In this document: positions 1-10,200 of the stretch, one piece after another
Position numbering within the stretch: position 1 is the first letter of the stretch
Layout: each line of letters starts with the position of its first letter
IMG/VR virus record: IMGVR_UViG_3300030103_001002
Location: 426-42,746 of that record
Strand: one strand, 5' to 3'
Length of the DNA: 42,321 nucleotides
DNA from: a virus
Notes under the pieces: model-generated
The model's database searches: none
What the model was told of the DNA's origin: nothing
What the model saw: the letters and a program-made list of their open reading frames with translations, nothing else
Position numbers and translations under genes: made by a program

Positions 1-2
1 GT

Positions 3-2879
3 CTTAAGAAACGTCCTCCTGCAGAGTTTGTAGGGACTTTATCTAATGCTAATACCTCTGGTCATTGGTATGAGATATTGAGAGATGGGGATGAAAAATA
101 TATTATACAAATAACTCCCAGTCTTACAGGTAGTATACCTATAAGAGTATGGGATCTAGCAGATGGTACTGAAAAATCTCTGACAAATTCAAGCGGAGAT
201 TCTATATTTAGTTATTTAGCAGGAGCTACAGCACCATATTCAGTAACTACAATACAAGACTATACACTTATAGCTAACCCAAATAAGACTGTAGCTGAGT
301 CTAGTGGCACTACAGCTGCCCCTATTTTAAATGGAGATTATTCATATGCAAGGCTTGATACTGTTGCTTATAATACTGAATACATTTTATATAGCGGTAC
401 TGCACCCACCCCTCAAACCTTTTTTAGAGTTACTTCTGTTAAAGTAGACAGACTTGACGGTAGTACTGAGGTTGGCCCCACATGGGATTCAACTGACACA
501 GATCAATCTAAATCTGGTACGTTAACTTGGTCATTTAGTGGTGGTGCTAACGTAAGTGGTGCTCAATCTGATACTGAGAATATTGAAGGTAATTTATCAG
601 TAAATGGTACAAGTTATATTGATTCAAATACAGCAAACTATCAGGGTAATAATAGTACTGATAGAGACGATTTTTTAGGATATACACAAAACTACAAGAC
701 AAGATATACTGCAACTGTAACATTAAGAGACGGTGGTTTAATTAAAAATACATCTAAGAGTAATGCGGAAGGTAGATCTATTACAGTTAGTATTGAGGGT
801 ATAAACTATCGTATTTCAGTTGAAGCTGTAGAACCTGTCACCACATATGAAGGCGTGTCAAATATAGCTTTTTTCAAAAGTCCAAGGAATCCAGATAATG
901 GTACTTTATCCATGCTATCTATTCTTAATGGTATAAAAACTGCAGTTAACAGTAGTTTGGCTAACGTAACAGCTGAAGTTATAGGTAGTGGTTTGTTTTT
1001 AAATGGCACAGCTGCGGATAGTGTAAACTTTCTTGGTGGTGCTGTAAACGAAAACATGAGTGTAATAGGTCAAAAAGCACAAGATATTAGTAGATTACCA
1101 GCTATGAATAAACATGGTTACGTAGTTCAAATATCAAATACGGCTGACTTAGATACCGATGATTACTATGTTAAATTTGTAGCTGATAATGGCACTTCTG
1201 GAGCTGGTAGTTACGAAGAAACTGTACGTCCTCATAATTTTGCTGGTACGTCTGCATCTGATGCAATGAAAGCTGGATTTGATCCTGCTACAATGCCACA
1301 CGCATTAATAAATAATCGTAATGGTACATTTACTTTTGCTAAATTAGATTTATCTTTTGGTAATGCACAAGGTAATCAAAACTATTGGAAAGATAGAACA
1401 GTTGGTGATAATGAATCTAATCCATTTCCAACAATACTTGGTAAAGAAATAACTGAAATGTTTTTTCACAGAAACAGATTAGGTTTGATTGCTAATGAAC
1501 AAGTTATAATGAGTCAGCCTGGGCAATATTTTAATTTATTTATTGTCTCAGCTATAGCAGCGAGTGACGATAACCCAATAGATATAACTGTATCAGATAT
1601 AAAACCTGCATTTATTAATCATACATTACCTATAAATAAAGGTGTAATGATGTTTAGTGATAATGGTCAATTTTTACTTTTTACTGAGTCAGATATATTT
1701 AGTCCTAAAACTGTTAGATTAAAAAAGATAGCTAGTTATGAATGTGATGCTAGTATACAACCTGTAGATTTAGGTACTTCTGTTTTATTTACATCTAATG
1801 TATCTGCATATGCTAGAGCATTTGAAGCTACAGTTGTAGATGATGATACACCTCCTAAAATTGTAGAACAAACTAGAGTTGTACCAGAGTTTTTACCTAA
1901 AGATATTACAAAATCTACTAACTCTGCATCTATTGGTATAACAACCTATGGTAAAAAAGGTGATAGTACAGTATATCACTACAAATACTATGATGCTGGT
2001 AATACTAGAGAACAATCTGCATGGTATAGCTGGACACTTACAGGAACTATGCAACACATGTTATATACAGGTGGTAGTTTCTTTACTGTGACTTTACATG
2101 ATAGTAACTATAAACTTTGTAGATACGAGTATGTTGCAGATGCTGATGCTACTAGAGCCTATGTATTAGGTGGTACAGCATCTGATGTTGGTTCAGCACT
2201 TAAAACTGCAAGACAGTTTGAGGCACATTTAGATAATATGACTATAGCTACAAACGTAGCTGGGTCAGCTCAAACAACTACAGCTCCAGAAAAAACTGTA
2301 CTTACAATACCATATACACCCGCAAACACTACAAATTTATTTATGGTAGGTTTGTCTGGTAATGACAGTGATGGTAATTCTATTGCTGGCACTGTAAGGG
2401 CAGCTGATGCTGTAGGGACTAATAGTGTTACGTTTAACAATATAAACTTGCATAGTGCAGCTAAAGTAGCTGTAGGTTACAGATACACAAGCACTATTGA
2501 ACTACCAACATACTACATCAATCTAGGTAATAATGCGTATGATACAGATGGTGACTTACGTATATCAGGTATAAACTTTGAAATGGGTGTAGGTGGCCCT
2601 ATGGAGTTTCATCTAACATCACCATTTACTTACATAGATTCTAGTGGTAATACTACAAAGGACATTGACGATTATGTACAATTTGAGTCTGGTATACTAT
2701 CTAATTCTAGTGTATTTGATAAGCCTCCTGCAGACTTAGCTAAAAGTGTTAGAGTACCAGTGCAAAGAAAGAATGAGAAATATACATTACAAATAAAAAT
2801 ACCAGACCCTTTTTCTACTGCCTTAATCTCAGCAAGCTGGGACGGCATTTACAACCCAAGACGACATGTACGTAGGTAA
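3..2879 (+). CDS. Tail tubular protein B (T7 gp12-like), 5' partial
   Basis: Structural protein of the short tail (nozzle) through which DNA leaves the particle. The reading frame is open to the first bases of the window, so the true start lies upstream. The first residues (LKKRPPAEFVG) match the near-N-terminal KRP..EF motif of T7 gp12-type proteins, which suggests only a few tens of residues are missing. The 950-odd visible residues are rich in Ser, Thr and Gly, as expected for a beta-rich nozzle protein. It overlaps the next gene by 14 bases and is followed by internal core proteins exactly as in T7. The T7 gp12 assignment rests on the N-terminal motif, length and gene order. Confidence 0.88.
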   Translation, partial: LKKRPPAEFVGTLSNANTSGHWYEILRDGDEKYIIQITPSLTGSIPIRVWDLADGTEKSLTNSSGDSIFSYLAGATAPYSVTTIQDYTLIANPNKTVAESSGTTAAPILNGDYSYARLDTVAYNTEYILYSGTAPTPQTFFRVTSVKVDRLDGSTEVGPTWDSTDTDQSKSGTLTWSFSGGANVSGAQSDTENIEGNLSVNGTSYIDSNTANYQGNNSTDRDDFLGYTQNYKTRYTATVTLRDGGLIKNTSKSNAEGRSITVSIEGINYRISVEAVEPVTTYEGVSNIAFFKSPRNPDNGTLSMLSILNGIKTAVNSSLANVTAEVIGSGLFLNGTAADSVNFLGGAVNENMSVIGQKAQDISRLPAMNKHGYVVQISNTADLDTDDYYVKFVADNGTSGAGSYEETVRPHNFAGTSASDAMKAGFDPATMPHALINNRNGTFTFAKLDLSFGNAQGNQNYWKDRTVGDNESNPFPTILGKEITEMFFHRNRLGLIANEQVIMSQPGQYFNLFIVSAIAASDDNPIDITVSDIKPAFINHTLPINKGVMMFSDNGQFLLFTESDIFSPKTVRLKKIASYECDASIQPVDLGTSVLFTSNVSAYARAFEATVVDDDTPPKIVEQTRVVPEFLPKDITKSTNSASIGITTYGKKGDSTVYHYKYYDAGNTREQSAWYSWTLTGTMQHMLYTGGSFFTVTLHDSNYKLCRYEYVADADATRAYVLGGTASDVGSALKTARQFEAHLDNMTIATNVAGSAQTTTAPEKTVLTIPYTPANTTNLFMVGLSGNDSDGNSIAGTVRAADAVGTNSVTFNNINLHSAAKVAVGYRYTSTIELPTYYINLGNNAYDTDGDLRISGINFEMGVGGPMEFHLTSPFTYIDSSGNTTKDIDDYVQFESGILSNSSVFDKPPADLAKSVRVPVQRKNEKYTLQIKIPDPFSTALISASWDGIYNPRRHVRR

Positions 2880-3309
2880 GTATATTCAGCCTTGCACTCC
2901 AGAGTTAGCTTTGGAGGTAGGGCTGAACTTACGTTTTGAAGATAAACGTGAGGCAGAACAAACAACAGGATTGCATGCACCCGCAGCGGTATTGCAAGCA
3001 CATCTCAACTCTACATATTCTGTGTTTTTCAAGGTTCCCAACGGCAAGACTGCTGGAGTGGCAGGAGTAACCTCTTCACATGCAATATGGATGTTATGTA
3101 CTGATGCTAGTACAGAGTATCCACATACATTTGTAAAAGAGGCTAAACGCTGGATAGCCAGCCTATCTAATCCTTATTTACACAACTATGCAGACATGCG
3201 TAATGAGCAACACATCAAATTGCTCAAACTGCTAAAGTTTAACTTCTTAAATTACACAGTTTACAATGGTGTACCCCTTATTGAATTTTACAAACTATGT
3301 GTACAGTAA
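2866..3309 (+). CDS. gp13-like virion-associated protein with GNAT-like fold
   Basis: 147 residues in the position of T7 gene 13, between tail tubular protein B and gp14. The C-terminal half has the pattern of a GNAT acetyltransferase-like domain seen in T7-type gp13 proteins: KEAKRWI, then a Tyr, then ADMRNEQHIKLLKLLKFNF, where the RN..H.K.LK..GF-type helix is typical. The gene starts within gp12 (ATG at 2866) and ends 13 bases into gp14. Whether it has any acetyltransferase activity cannot be judged. In T7 the counterpart is needed for internal virion assembly. Confidence 0.65.
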   Translation: MYVGKYIQPCTPELALEVGLNLRFEDKREAEQTTGLHAPAAVLQAHLNSTYSVFFKVPNGKTAGVAGVTSSHAIWMLCTDASTEYPHTFVKEAKRWIASLSNPYLHNYADMRNEQHIKLLKLLKFNFLNYTVYNGVPLIEFYKLCVQ

Positions 3310-4046
3310 CACTCGCTTTAGCTGGTATATCAGGTGTCGGGACTGCAATGGCAGATCGCTCGGCAAAGATGGCACAATACCGAGCACAAAAAGCAGCGGT
3401 AGATAGGTCAAACTATCAAGCAAAGCAGGACTATCTTAACAAGATACAAATTTCTGCTTTTAAAGATCAACAAAAACAAGATTTATTTAAAGCACAACTA
3501 GATGCTCAATCTGCGTCCGTCACAGCGATGGAACGTCAGAAGGACATCAACCAATTAGAACAATCAAGAGCTTCAACAGCTAATCAACTAAAATTACAAG
3601 AAAAAGTTGCAGAGGCTGCGTTTGAAGGACAACAAAAATTAGCAGAATCTATACGAGCACAAGGTACAATACTAGCTAGTGGTATGTCAGCTGGACAGTC
3701 TACTATGCTAACCTTAACTGACCAAGAACGTCAATTAGGTCAAGAACAGGCTGCAGTAAATGCAAGTTTATTTAATGCAAGGCAGTCGTTTGGCTTACAA
3801 GAATATAACACACTTCTTAGCCAGTACGCTGCAGATTCTCAAGCATATAACAGTGTCATAGCTGCACCTATGGCTCCTGTTGCTGAGTTTAAGACTGTCA
3901 GACCAATCAAAATGGCAGCACCCGAAAAACCAAGCATGTTAGGGTCGATTATGACAGGCTTTAGTGCAGCAGTAAAAACTGGATCAGGCATTGGTCATGC
4001 TAGTGGTAATCCAGATCTACCTTGGTGGAGTACAGAAAAAGGCTAA
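3297..4046 (+). CDS. Internal virion protein (T7 gp14-like)
   Basis: 249 residues. An N-terminal hydrophobic and Ala/Gly-rich segment (LALAGISGVGTAMAD) is followed by a long Gln/Lys/Ala-rich region predicted to be helical, for example the stretch with repeated QKQD, QLEQ and LKLQEK. T7 gp14 is ejected into the host envelope and forms the outer-membrane part of the DNA channel. A short hydrophobic start plus coiled helices fits that. The assignment is mainly by position and composition. Its stop overlaps the next ATG by one base (TAATG). Confidence 0.72.
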   Translation: MCTVTLALAGISGVGTAMADRSAKMAQYRAQKAAVDRSNYQAKQDYLNKIQISAFKDQQKQDLFKAQLDAQSASVTAMERQKDINQLEQSRASTANQLKLQEKVAEAAFEGQQKLAESIRAQGTILASGMSAGQSTMLTLTDQERQLGQEQAAVNASLFNARQSFGLQEYNTLLSQYAADSQAYNSVIAAPMAPVAEFKTVRPIKMAAPEKPSMLGSIMTGFSAAVKTGSGIGHASGNPDLPWWSTEKG

Positions 4047-7000
4047 TGGGAAAAGGATTTCGCAGACAAGGTGAGTGGCAAGTTGGATTTACTCAACGAA
4101 AAATTGCTGACATCACTAAGAAAAAATTACAAGAAGCAAAACTACTTGAAGCATCTCAAAAAGAAGAGATCAAAAAAAGAGTTGCAAATGCAAACGAACA
4201 AGCACAAGAAGAGCAACGTCAAACAAACAACATTATTAGAGTATCTAATTACGAAGCACAGTTAGCTAGTAACTTTAGTAATACTTTACGAGGTTTGCTT
4301 ACAGATACCATACCTAGTTTAGCTAAAACTCAAATAGCTTATTCTAATGCTCAAGGAGCTGCAGCTAGGATGGAAGAAGAATTAGAAACTCAAAAACCTA
4401 TAGATGATGAAAACGAGTTAGATCCAGATGATCCAGCTGCTGGTAATTTTGGTCTAACAGAGGGTAGAGGTTTTGATGCAGTCAAAGCTGCTGGAGATCA
4501 ACAACTTAGTATTACTAAAACAGGTAATGATTTAGCTACTAAATTAGAAAATAGTAATGATCCATTTGGTAAAGAAAAAGCTAGAAAGGTAAGAGGTATA
4601 TTTTCTGGAGCATATAATTATGGTTATGAGGTTAGAGATAAAGCACTTAAGGTAGAAGGGTTTAGTGCTCATTTTGATAATGAGTTAAGAACAAATAGTA
4701 CTAGATTAGTAGATAATAATGGTGTAGAGTTTGCAATAAATGATGCTAACCTAACTAAAAATCAATTAGCTGTAGCTGGTAACTATATACTAGATCAATG
4801 GAAAGAAGAAAATAGAAGTAATTTAAGTGATGTAAGTGTTGATAAATTACTTATACAACCAGCTAGAAAGGTACTAAAAACTAATTTAAAAGAACGCTTT
4901 ACAGCTCTTGATAATGAGTTTGCTGCTAGTCAAGTTGAAGGTACAAAGCTACTACTTACCAACTCTCTAGATAACGTCCCAGGAGCACCAGAATTATCTG
5001 ACATTCTAAACAGTTACGTTAGTTTAGTCAGACCACATCTTAAGGCAACTAAGGATTCATCTATTGGTAATCAAGCTGTAACACAAATAGAAGATCTTAT
5101 TAAGGATGCTTTTGCTCGTTCTAAAAACCCAGACTTATTACATAAAAGATTGAACTATGCTTTGTCTATAAAAGGTGACACACCTGCAGGATTTAAGAGT
5201 CTAGCAGACTTACACCCAAATAGATTTAGCACTACATCAATTACAATGTTAAAACAGTATGCTGTATCAGAAACTTATAAACGTAGTAAAAGTTTTCAAA
5301 CAGCTAATGTACAAACAAGTGTAACTAACTATATACAAGAACAAAGAGATTTACCTAAAGAAGAAAGAGCAACAGAAAGTGATAAACTAGCTTTTGCTGG
5401 TGAGTTACTTAAGAATAACCCTCTAGCGTCAAAAGATGCTATTGATAATATAAGTAGATTATTTATAGATCCAGTAGATGCTTATGATACAGTAGGTGTT
5501 TTAAAAGGTAAGATAATAGATAACGGTGCGTTAACTGCTGAGGATATACTAGATCCAACACTAGACTCAGATGTAGTCAAAGAATTTTTAGAACAACAAC
5601 CAAATGTACAGGTAGTAGATCAATTATTTCCAGAGTCTGAAAAGAAAGATGTAGAAGATCAGGCTAAATCATTTCAACAATTTTTAGCTAGTAAATCTAA
5701 GGCATACACAATAGATGTATATGGTGATGTACAAGACTCTTCTGGTACATTTGGTATAGCATATACTAGATTTATGTCTGAAATTAAAAATAATGCTTAC
5801 AAAATACAAGCTGCTGCTAAAGGTGAAGGTCAAACCTTAACTTTTGGTGAGGCTTTACGTGAAGCTGATCGTCAGATGAGAGGTCTAATAAATGCAGGTA
5901 TTGCAGATAAAGACAGCATTTACTTTGTAAATACTAATGGAGAAGGTATATATGGTGGTTTTCAAAATGTATTAAATGATAGAGGTTTACCAGCTTTTTA
6001 CAAGCCTGTAAATGTCAAAGACATAATAGCAGAGATTAAGTCAAACGAGTTAACTGTAGAAGATCAGATAACAAATAAGGTAGAGTTGGATGATGGTGGC
6101 ATGCTAACAGATCCAAACGTAGCTCGTATAGCACAGGTAATGAAAGTACCAGAGTATGACTTTTCTAAGTACCAGTCCAAAGCATTTGGTCTTGACTTTG
6201 GTTATGAAGCACCTATAAACTATGAAGCACTAAAAGATTTACTACAAAACTCGGAAGGTGCTAATACTTTATCAGATCTACAGTCTAAGGGTAATACAAG
6301 CGTCAAAGCTATAGATCGTGCATTTAATGATTTCTATGGTCTAAATCATAGAAGTCTTACTAACGCATGGAAAGGTATGAACTTTGAGTCTGTTATTAGA
6401 AATGAAATTACAGCTAAAGGTTTAGAACTTGATGCGGGTGAGTTAGCACTGGTAGATGGTAAGAAACATGTAGGTCATGCTTTAGTAGGTATTACAGATA
6501 AATTTGGTATTGCTAGATCAGATTATGGTATTGGTAATAGTTTAGTACATACAGGTGTTGATATAGGTACAACCTCTACTCCTGGATTTCATACTGCATT
6601 TAATATACAAGACGGTGTAGTTGTTGCTAATGCTAGTCATCCTAAGTATGGTGTATATATTGACATACAAAATAAAGATGGAGTTGTTTATAGATTTGCA
6701 CATCTAAAAAACTACAACCCTGCACTTAAAGTAGGTGCTCCATATAATGGTGAAGTTATAGGTGAAATAGGTAACACAGGTGCAAGTACAAGTGAACATT
6801 TACATTTTGAAAAAATTGTAGATGGTAAACAAATAGATCCTACAGAGGATTTGAACAAGTTGACTATTGGAAAAAGAATTGAACCTACTATTGGTAAATA
6901 TCCAATCACAAAAAGAATGTTAGCACGTCTAGCAGGTGACAAAGGAGAAGAAAATCCAATACGTAATCTAAATATTGCTAAGGCAATACATCGTTATAAA

Positions 7001-7216
7001 AATGATGAGTTAGTACAAAAAGATGTATGGGACTATCTTAATAAAGTATCTTGGAACGCAGCAATGCGTAAATCAAATGGAGATACATATATGGCTACTA
7101 GATACCATATAGCATACATATTAAGAGGTAATATGGATTTGTACAACCTTCCTACAATACGAGCTTTTTCTAATAAGTATATACACAAACTTAGAACACA
7201 AGGAATCTTAGATTAA
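4046..7216 (+). CDS. Internal core protein (gp15-like) with M23 metallopeptidase domain
   Basis: 1056 residues, starting at the ATG that overlaps the gp14 stop; an in-frame upstream ATG at 4022 lies inside gp14 and is less likely. The first 800 residues are mostly helical and charged. Around residues 833-920 is a lysostaphin-type (M23/LytM) fold: HTGVDIG with the first His and Asp, then a Gly-rich strand ending VYRFAHL, then HLHFE with the HxH metal motif. M23 peptidases cut peptide crosslinks in peptidoglycan, so this part probably opens the wall during DNA ejection. In T7 the wall-cutting domain is a transglycosylase at the start of gp16. Here the gp16-like neighbour does not begin with such a domain. 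Confidence 0.82.
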   Translation: MGKGFRRQGEWQVGFTQRKIADITKKKLQEAKLLEASQKEEIKKRVANANEQAQEEQRQTNNIIRVSNYEAQLASNFSNTLRGLLTDTIPSLAKTQIAYSNAQGAAARMEEELETQKPIDDENELDPDDPAAGNFGLTEGRGFDAVKAAGDQQLSITKTGNDLATKLENSNDPFGKEKARKVRGIFSGAYNYGYEVRDKALKVEGFSAHFDNELRTNSTRLVDNNGVEFAINDANLTKNQLAVAGNYILDQWKEENRSNLSDVSVDKLLIQPARKVLKTNLKERFTALDNEFAASQVEGTKLLLTNSLDNVPGAPELSDILNSYVSLVRPHLKATKDSSIGNQAVTQIEDLIKDAFARSKNPDLLHKRLNYALSIKGDTPAGFKSLADLHPNRFSTTSITMLKQYAVSETYKRSKSFQTANVQTSVTNYIQEQRDLPKEERATESDKLAFAGELLKNNPLASKDAIDNISRLFIDPVDAYDTVGVLKGKIIDNGALTAEDILDPTLDSDVVKEFLEQQPNVQVVDQLFPESEKKDVEDQAKSFQQFLASKSKAYTIDVYGDVQDSSGTFGIAYTRFMSEIKNNAYKIQAAAKGEGQTLTFGEALREADRQMRGLINAGIADKDSIYFVNTNGEGIYGGFQNVLNDRGLPAFYKPVNVKDIIAEIKSNELTVEDQITNKVELDDGGMLTDPNVARIAQVMKVPEYDFSKYQSKAFGLDFGYEAPINYEALKDLLQNSEGANTLSDLQSKGNTSVKAIDRAFNDFYGLNHRSLTNAWKGMNFESVIRNEITAKGLELDAGELALVDGKKHVGHALVGITDKFGIARSDYGIGNSLVHTGVDIGTTSTPGFHTAFNIQDGVVVANASHPKYGVYIDIQNKDGVVYRFAHLKNYNPALKVGAPYNGEVIGEIGNTGASTSEHLHFEKIVDGKQIDPTEDLNKLTIGKRIEPTIGKYPITKRMLARLAGDKGEENPIRNLNIAKAIHRYKNDELVQKDVWDYLNKVSWNAAMRKSNGDTYMATRYHIAYILRGNMDLYNLPTIRAFSNKYIHKLRTQGILD

Positions 7217-10200
7217 TGGATGAAAAACTAGAAAATTCGATGCCTATGGGTGGCGAAGGTGAAATAGTTGAAGAAGAAGAGTTAGAGCTACCTAATTTAT
7301 CAGATGTAGGTAGCCCTCAACTAGAAGCTCTAAAACAGAGTCAAGAAGGTGGCGGTATTCTTAATCAACTTAGTGAAGGCATACAAAATGTTCAAGCTCA
7401 AGCTAGAGATTTTATTGACAATACATTTCAAGGAGATCAAAGATCTTTAGAAGAAATAAAAGAAGATCGTCAAATTATAGCAGATGAAGGTAGACAAAGA
7501 TTAGATGAATCTCAACAGGTTCTTAATGCGTCTACCAATCCTGTAGCTGAAGGCATTAGATCTACCGTAGGCGGTACTATAGATGCTGCAGAAAGTGTAG
7601 GTAGTTTTTTAAAACTATCAAAAGATACTATGGATACAGGTCTTAACACAGTATTAGGTAAGGCTGTAGATCCAGAAACAAATCCTTTTAGTGAAGAATA
7701 TCAAGGTGGTAGTTACTTTGAAGTACCAGATATTTATGAACCAGAAAACACTACAAATATAGGTAAACTTGCTAGAGGTCTAGTAGAGTTTGGTTTACTA
7801 ACTAGATGGACAGGTGGTGTTGGAGGTCTTGGTGTAGCTAAGACAGGTCTTACAAAAGCCCCGCTAGTCAGATCAGCTGGAGCTTTTATAGCAGGTAACA
7901 AACCACTACAGTTTTTAGCAGCTGGTACTAAAATATCTGCTGAGGGTGCGTTTGCAGAACTTATATCAGAATCATCAGAATATGCTAATATTGCTAACTT
8001 AGCCCAAGAATATACACCTTGGTTGCTACCTGGAATTATGCAAAGATTAGCTATAGATGAGGATGATACTGCATGGGAAGCTAGACTCAAGACTGTAACA
8101 GCAGGAGCTGGACTTAATCATATAGGTTATTTCTTTAGTGCTTTTATTCGTGGTGGTTATAAAGTTGCACGTACAACAGCTAGAGAAGCAATTAAAAAAG
8201 GTAAGTCTGTAAAGGAAGCAATAAAACTTGGAAATGATGCTGGTACAAAAGAATTTAAACGTGCCATGCTTCAAGAGGTTTTAAATGCTGAAAGAGGTGC
8301 AAATAAATTAGCAGAGGTCAAACTCAACCAAGGTGTTGGTATCGACCCCGCAGACCCGTTTGATAAGTATATACGTAGACATTTAGATGAAGAAGATCTT
8401 AAGGCTTATGATAATGCTTTAAATGATGTAGAAACATCTAACCTAGATCAAAGAATTGAAGCTCAAGGTACAATACAAGAGTTACAACAGAGAGCACAAT
8501 CTAACGGATCAGCTAAGGGTGATGTATGGAATGATGACAGATACTCTAGTACCAACTTAGATTCTGAAAATGCTGGTAGACAACCAGACCCTACTGTTAA
8601 CCCAGACCAGTTTGATGACTATGAGAAAGTAAGTTATGTCAAAGAAGTCAATGCAGTAGAAAATGTTGTAGATCAAGCAAAGAAATCTCCAGATATACAA
8701 TCAACATTATTTGATGAAGCTGACATTTTAAAAGAAGTTAGTGGCCCTATACATAATGCTGAAAAAATTACCAAAGATGTTATTGAACGAGTTTCGGGTG
8801 GTGACAAAAATTTGGAAGAAATTTTTACAGAAGTTATAGATGACATTACCACACAGATGTCAAAAAAATATAGTCCAGCAGATTATGAAGATTTAGCAAT
8901 ACAAGCTGTAAAAAGAGCTGAACCTATATTACAAAGAATAGGTGATTTTACAAAGGGTGATCGTACAAGTTTGCTAAATACTTACAAAAAAAGTATTAGT
9001 AAAGGAACTAAATTAGGTACAAAAGAGTACAGACGTTACTCTTATGGTTTAGATAAGAATGGTAAAGCTAGATATATTGATACCATAGGCCCTATACAAA
9101 AAGACGCTAACATGATTATTCTTAAATCGTTAGCACAAACCATGTCTAACTTAGCTACAGGTTCATTAGAAATTAAAAACAGTCTAACAGTAATGAAAAA
9201 CTTTGAAAAGTTAGCTGATCTTATGAAGTTAGTTACAGTTAAGACTAAAGAGTATACATATGCTTGGGGTATTGATGGTCAACTACAACAAGGTAACGTC
9301 AAGTTACTTGATAAATTACAAGCTCGTAAACGTGGCTCTGCTATAGCTGAGGCTGCAGCGGATGCTGACAAGTTACATGAAAACTTGATTGGTCTAGTAA
9401 GACAAGGTTACAAAACAGGTGATATGCAGCCTGTTGAAGATCTTATAACTATATTTCACTTGTCAGATGGTGACGTATTAGCTATAGAAGATATAGCAAC
9501 CTACCTAAAATCAAGAGTTTTTGGTGGTAGTTTTATGGGTTACACTGGTAAAAAAGGTCAAAGATTTAAAACTGTACCATCTAAATTGATACAGGAGTTA
9601 TACGGTATATCATTTAATGGTTTGTTGGGTAGAATTAAAACACCTGTAAAAGCAGTTGCTAACACTGGTTTTTTAGCTGTATATCCACAAGTTATGAAAG
9701 CGGTGGCGTTTATTAGTCCAGTAAGCCCATCTAAATTTATGAAAAAACCAGGCTTCCAAAACCCAGAACAGCTTAAAAGACAAACAGCGTCAGCTTTATT
9801 TCAATTAGATGCAGCTACAAAAAATCTTAGTGATACTCTAAGCGTATTTATTAGAAACTATAAGCTAGGACTAAAGGGTAAAGATATGGATTATGTTGGT
9901 AAGTACGCAATACAAAGGCGTAGTGCTAACTGGAAAGGTTTGAAATATTTTAAAGATAAGTATGCTAACGATAAAATGACCCAAATAGGTTATAGCGTTG
10001 CTAATCTTTTTCATGATTTTAATACACATCCTATCTCACGTCACTCAACTATTGCTATGGGTGCAGGTGATGCTGCAGCAAGATATAATATTGGTATGCA
10101 GAGACTAGCTGAAGAAGCATTTAATGAAGCTATGGATATGGGTGTAGATATAGCAGATTTTAAAAAGTTTCAGCCAAAATTTGAAGAGTTATTTGAAAAG

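Noticed and set aside
4071-4265. Lys-rich 64-codon frame inside the gp15-like gene
   Set aside because: Complete overlap with a strongly supported gene in another frame, and composition typical of a shadow.
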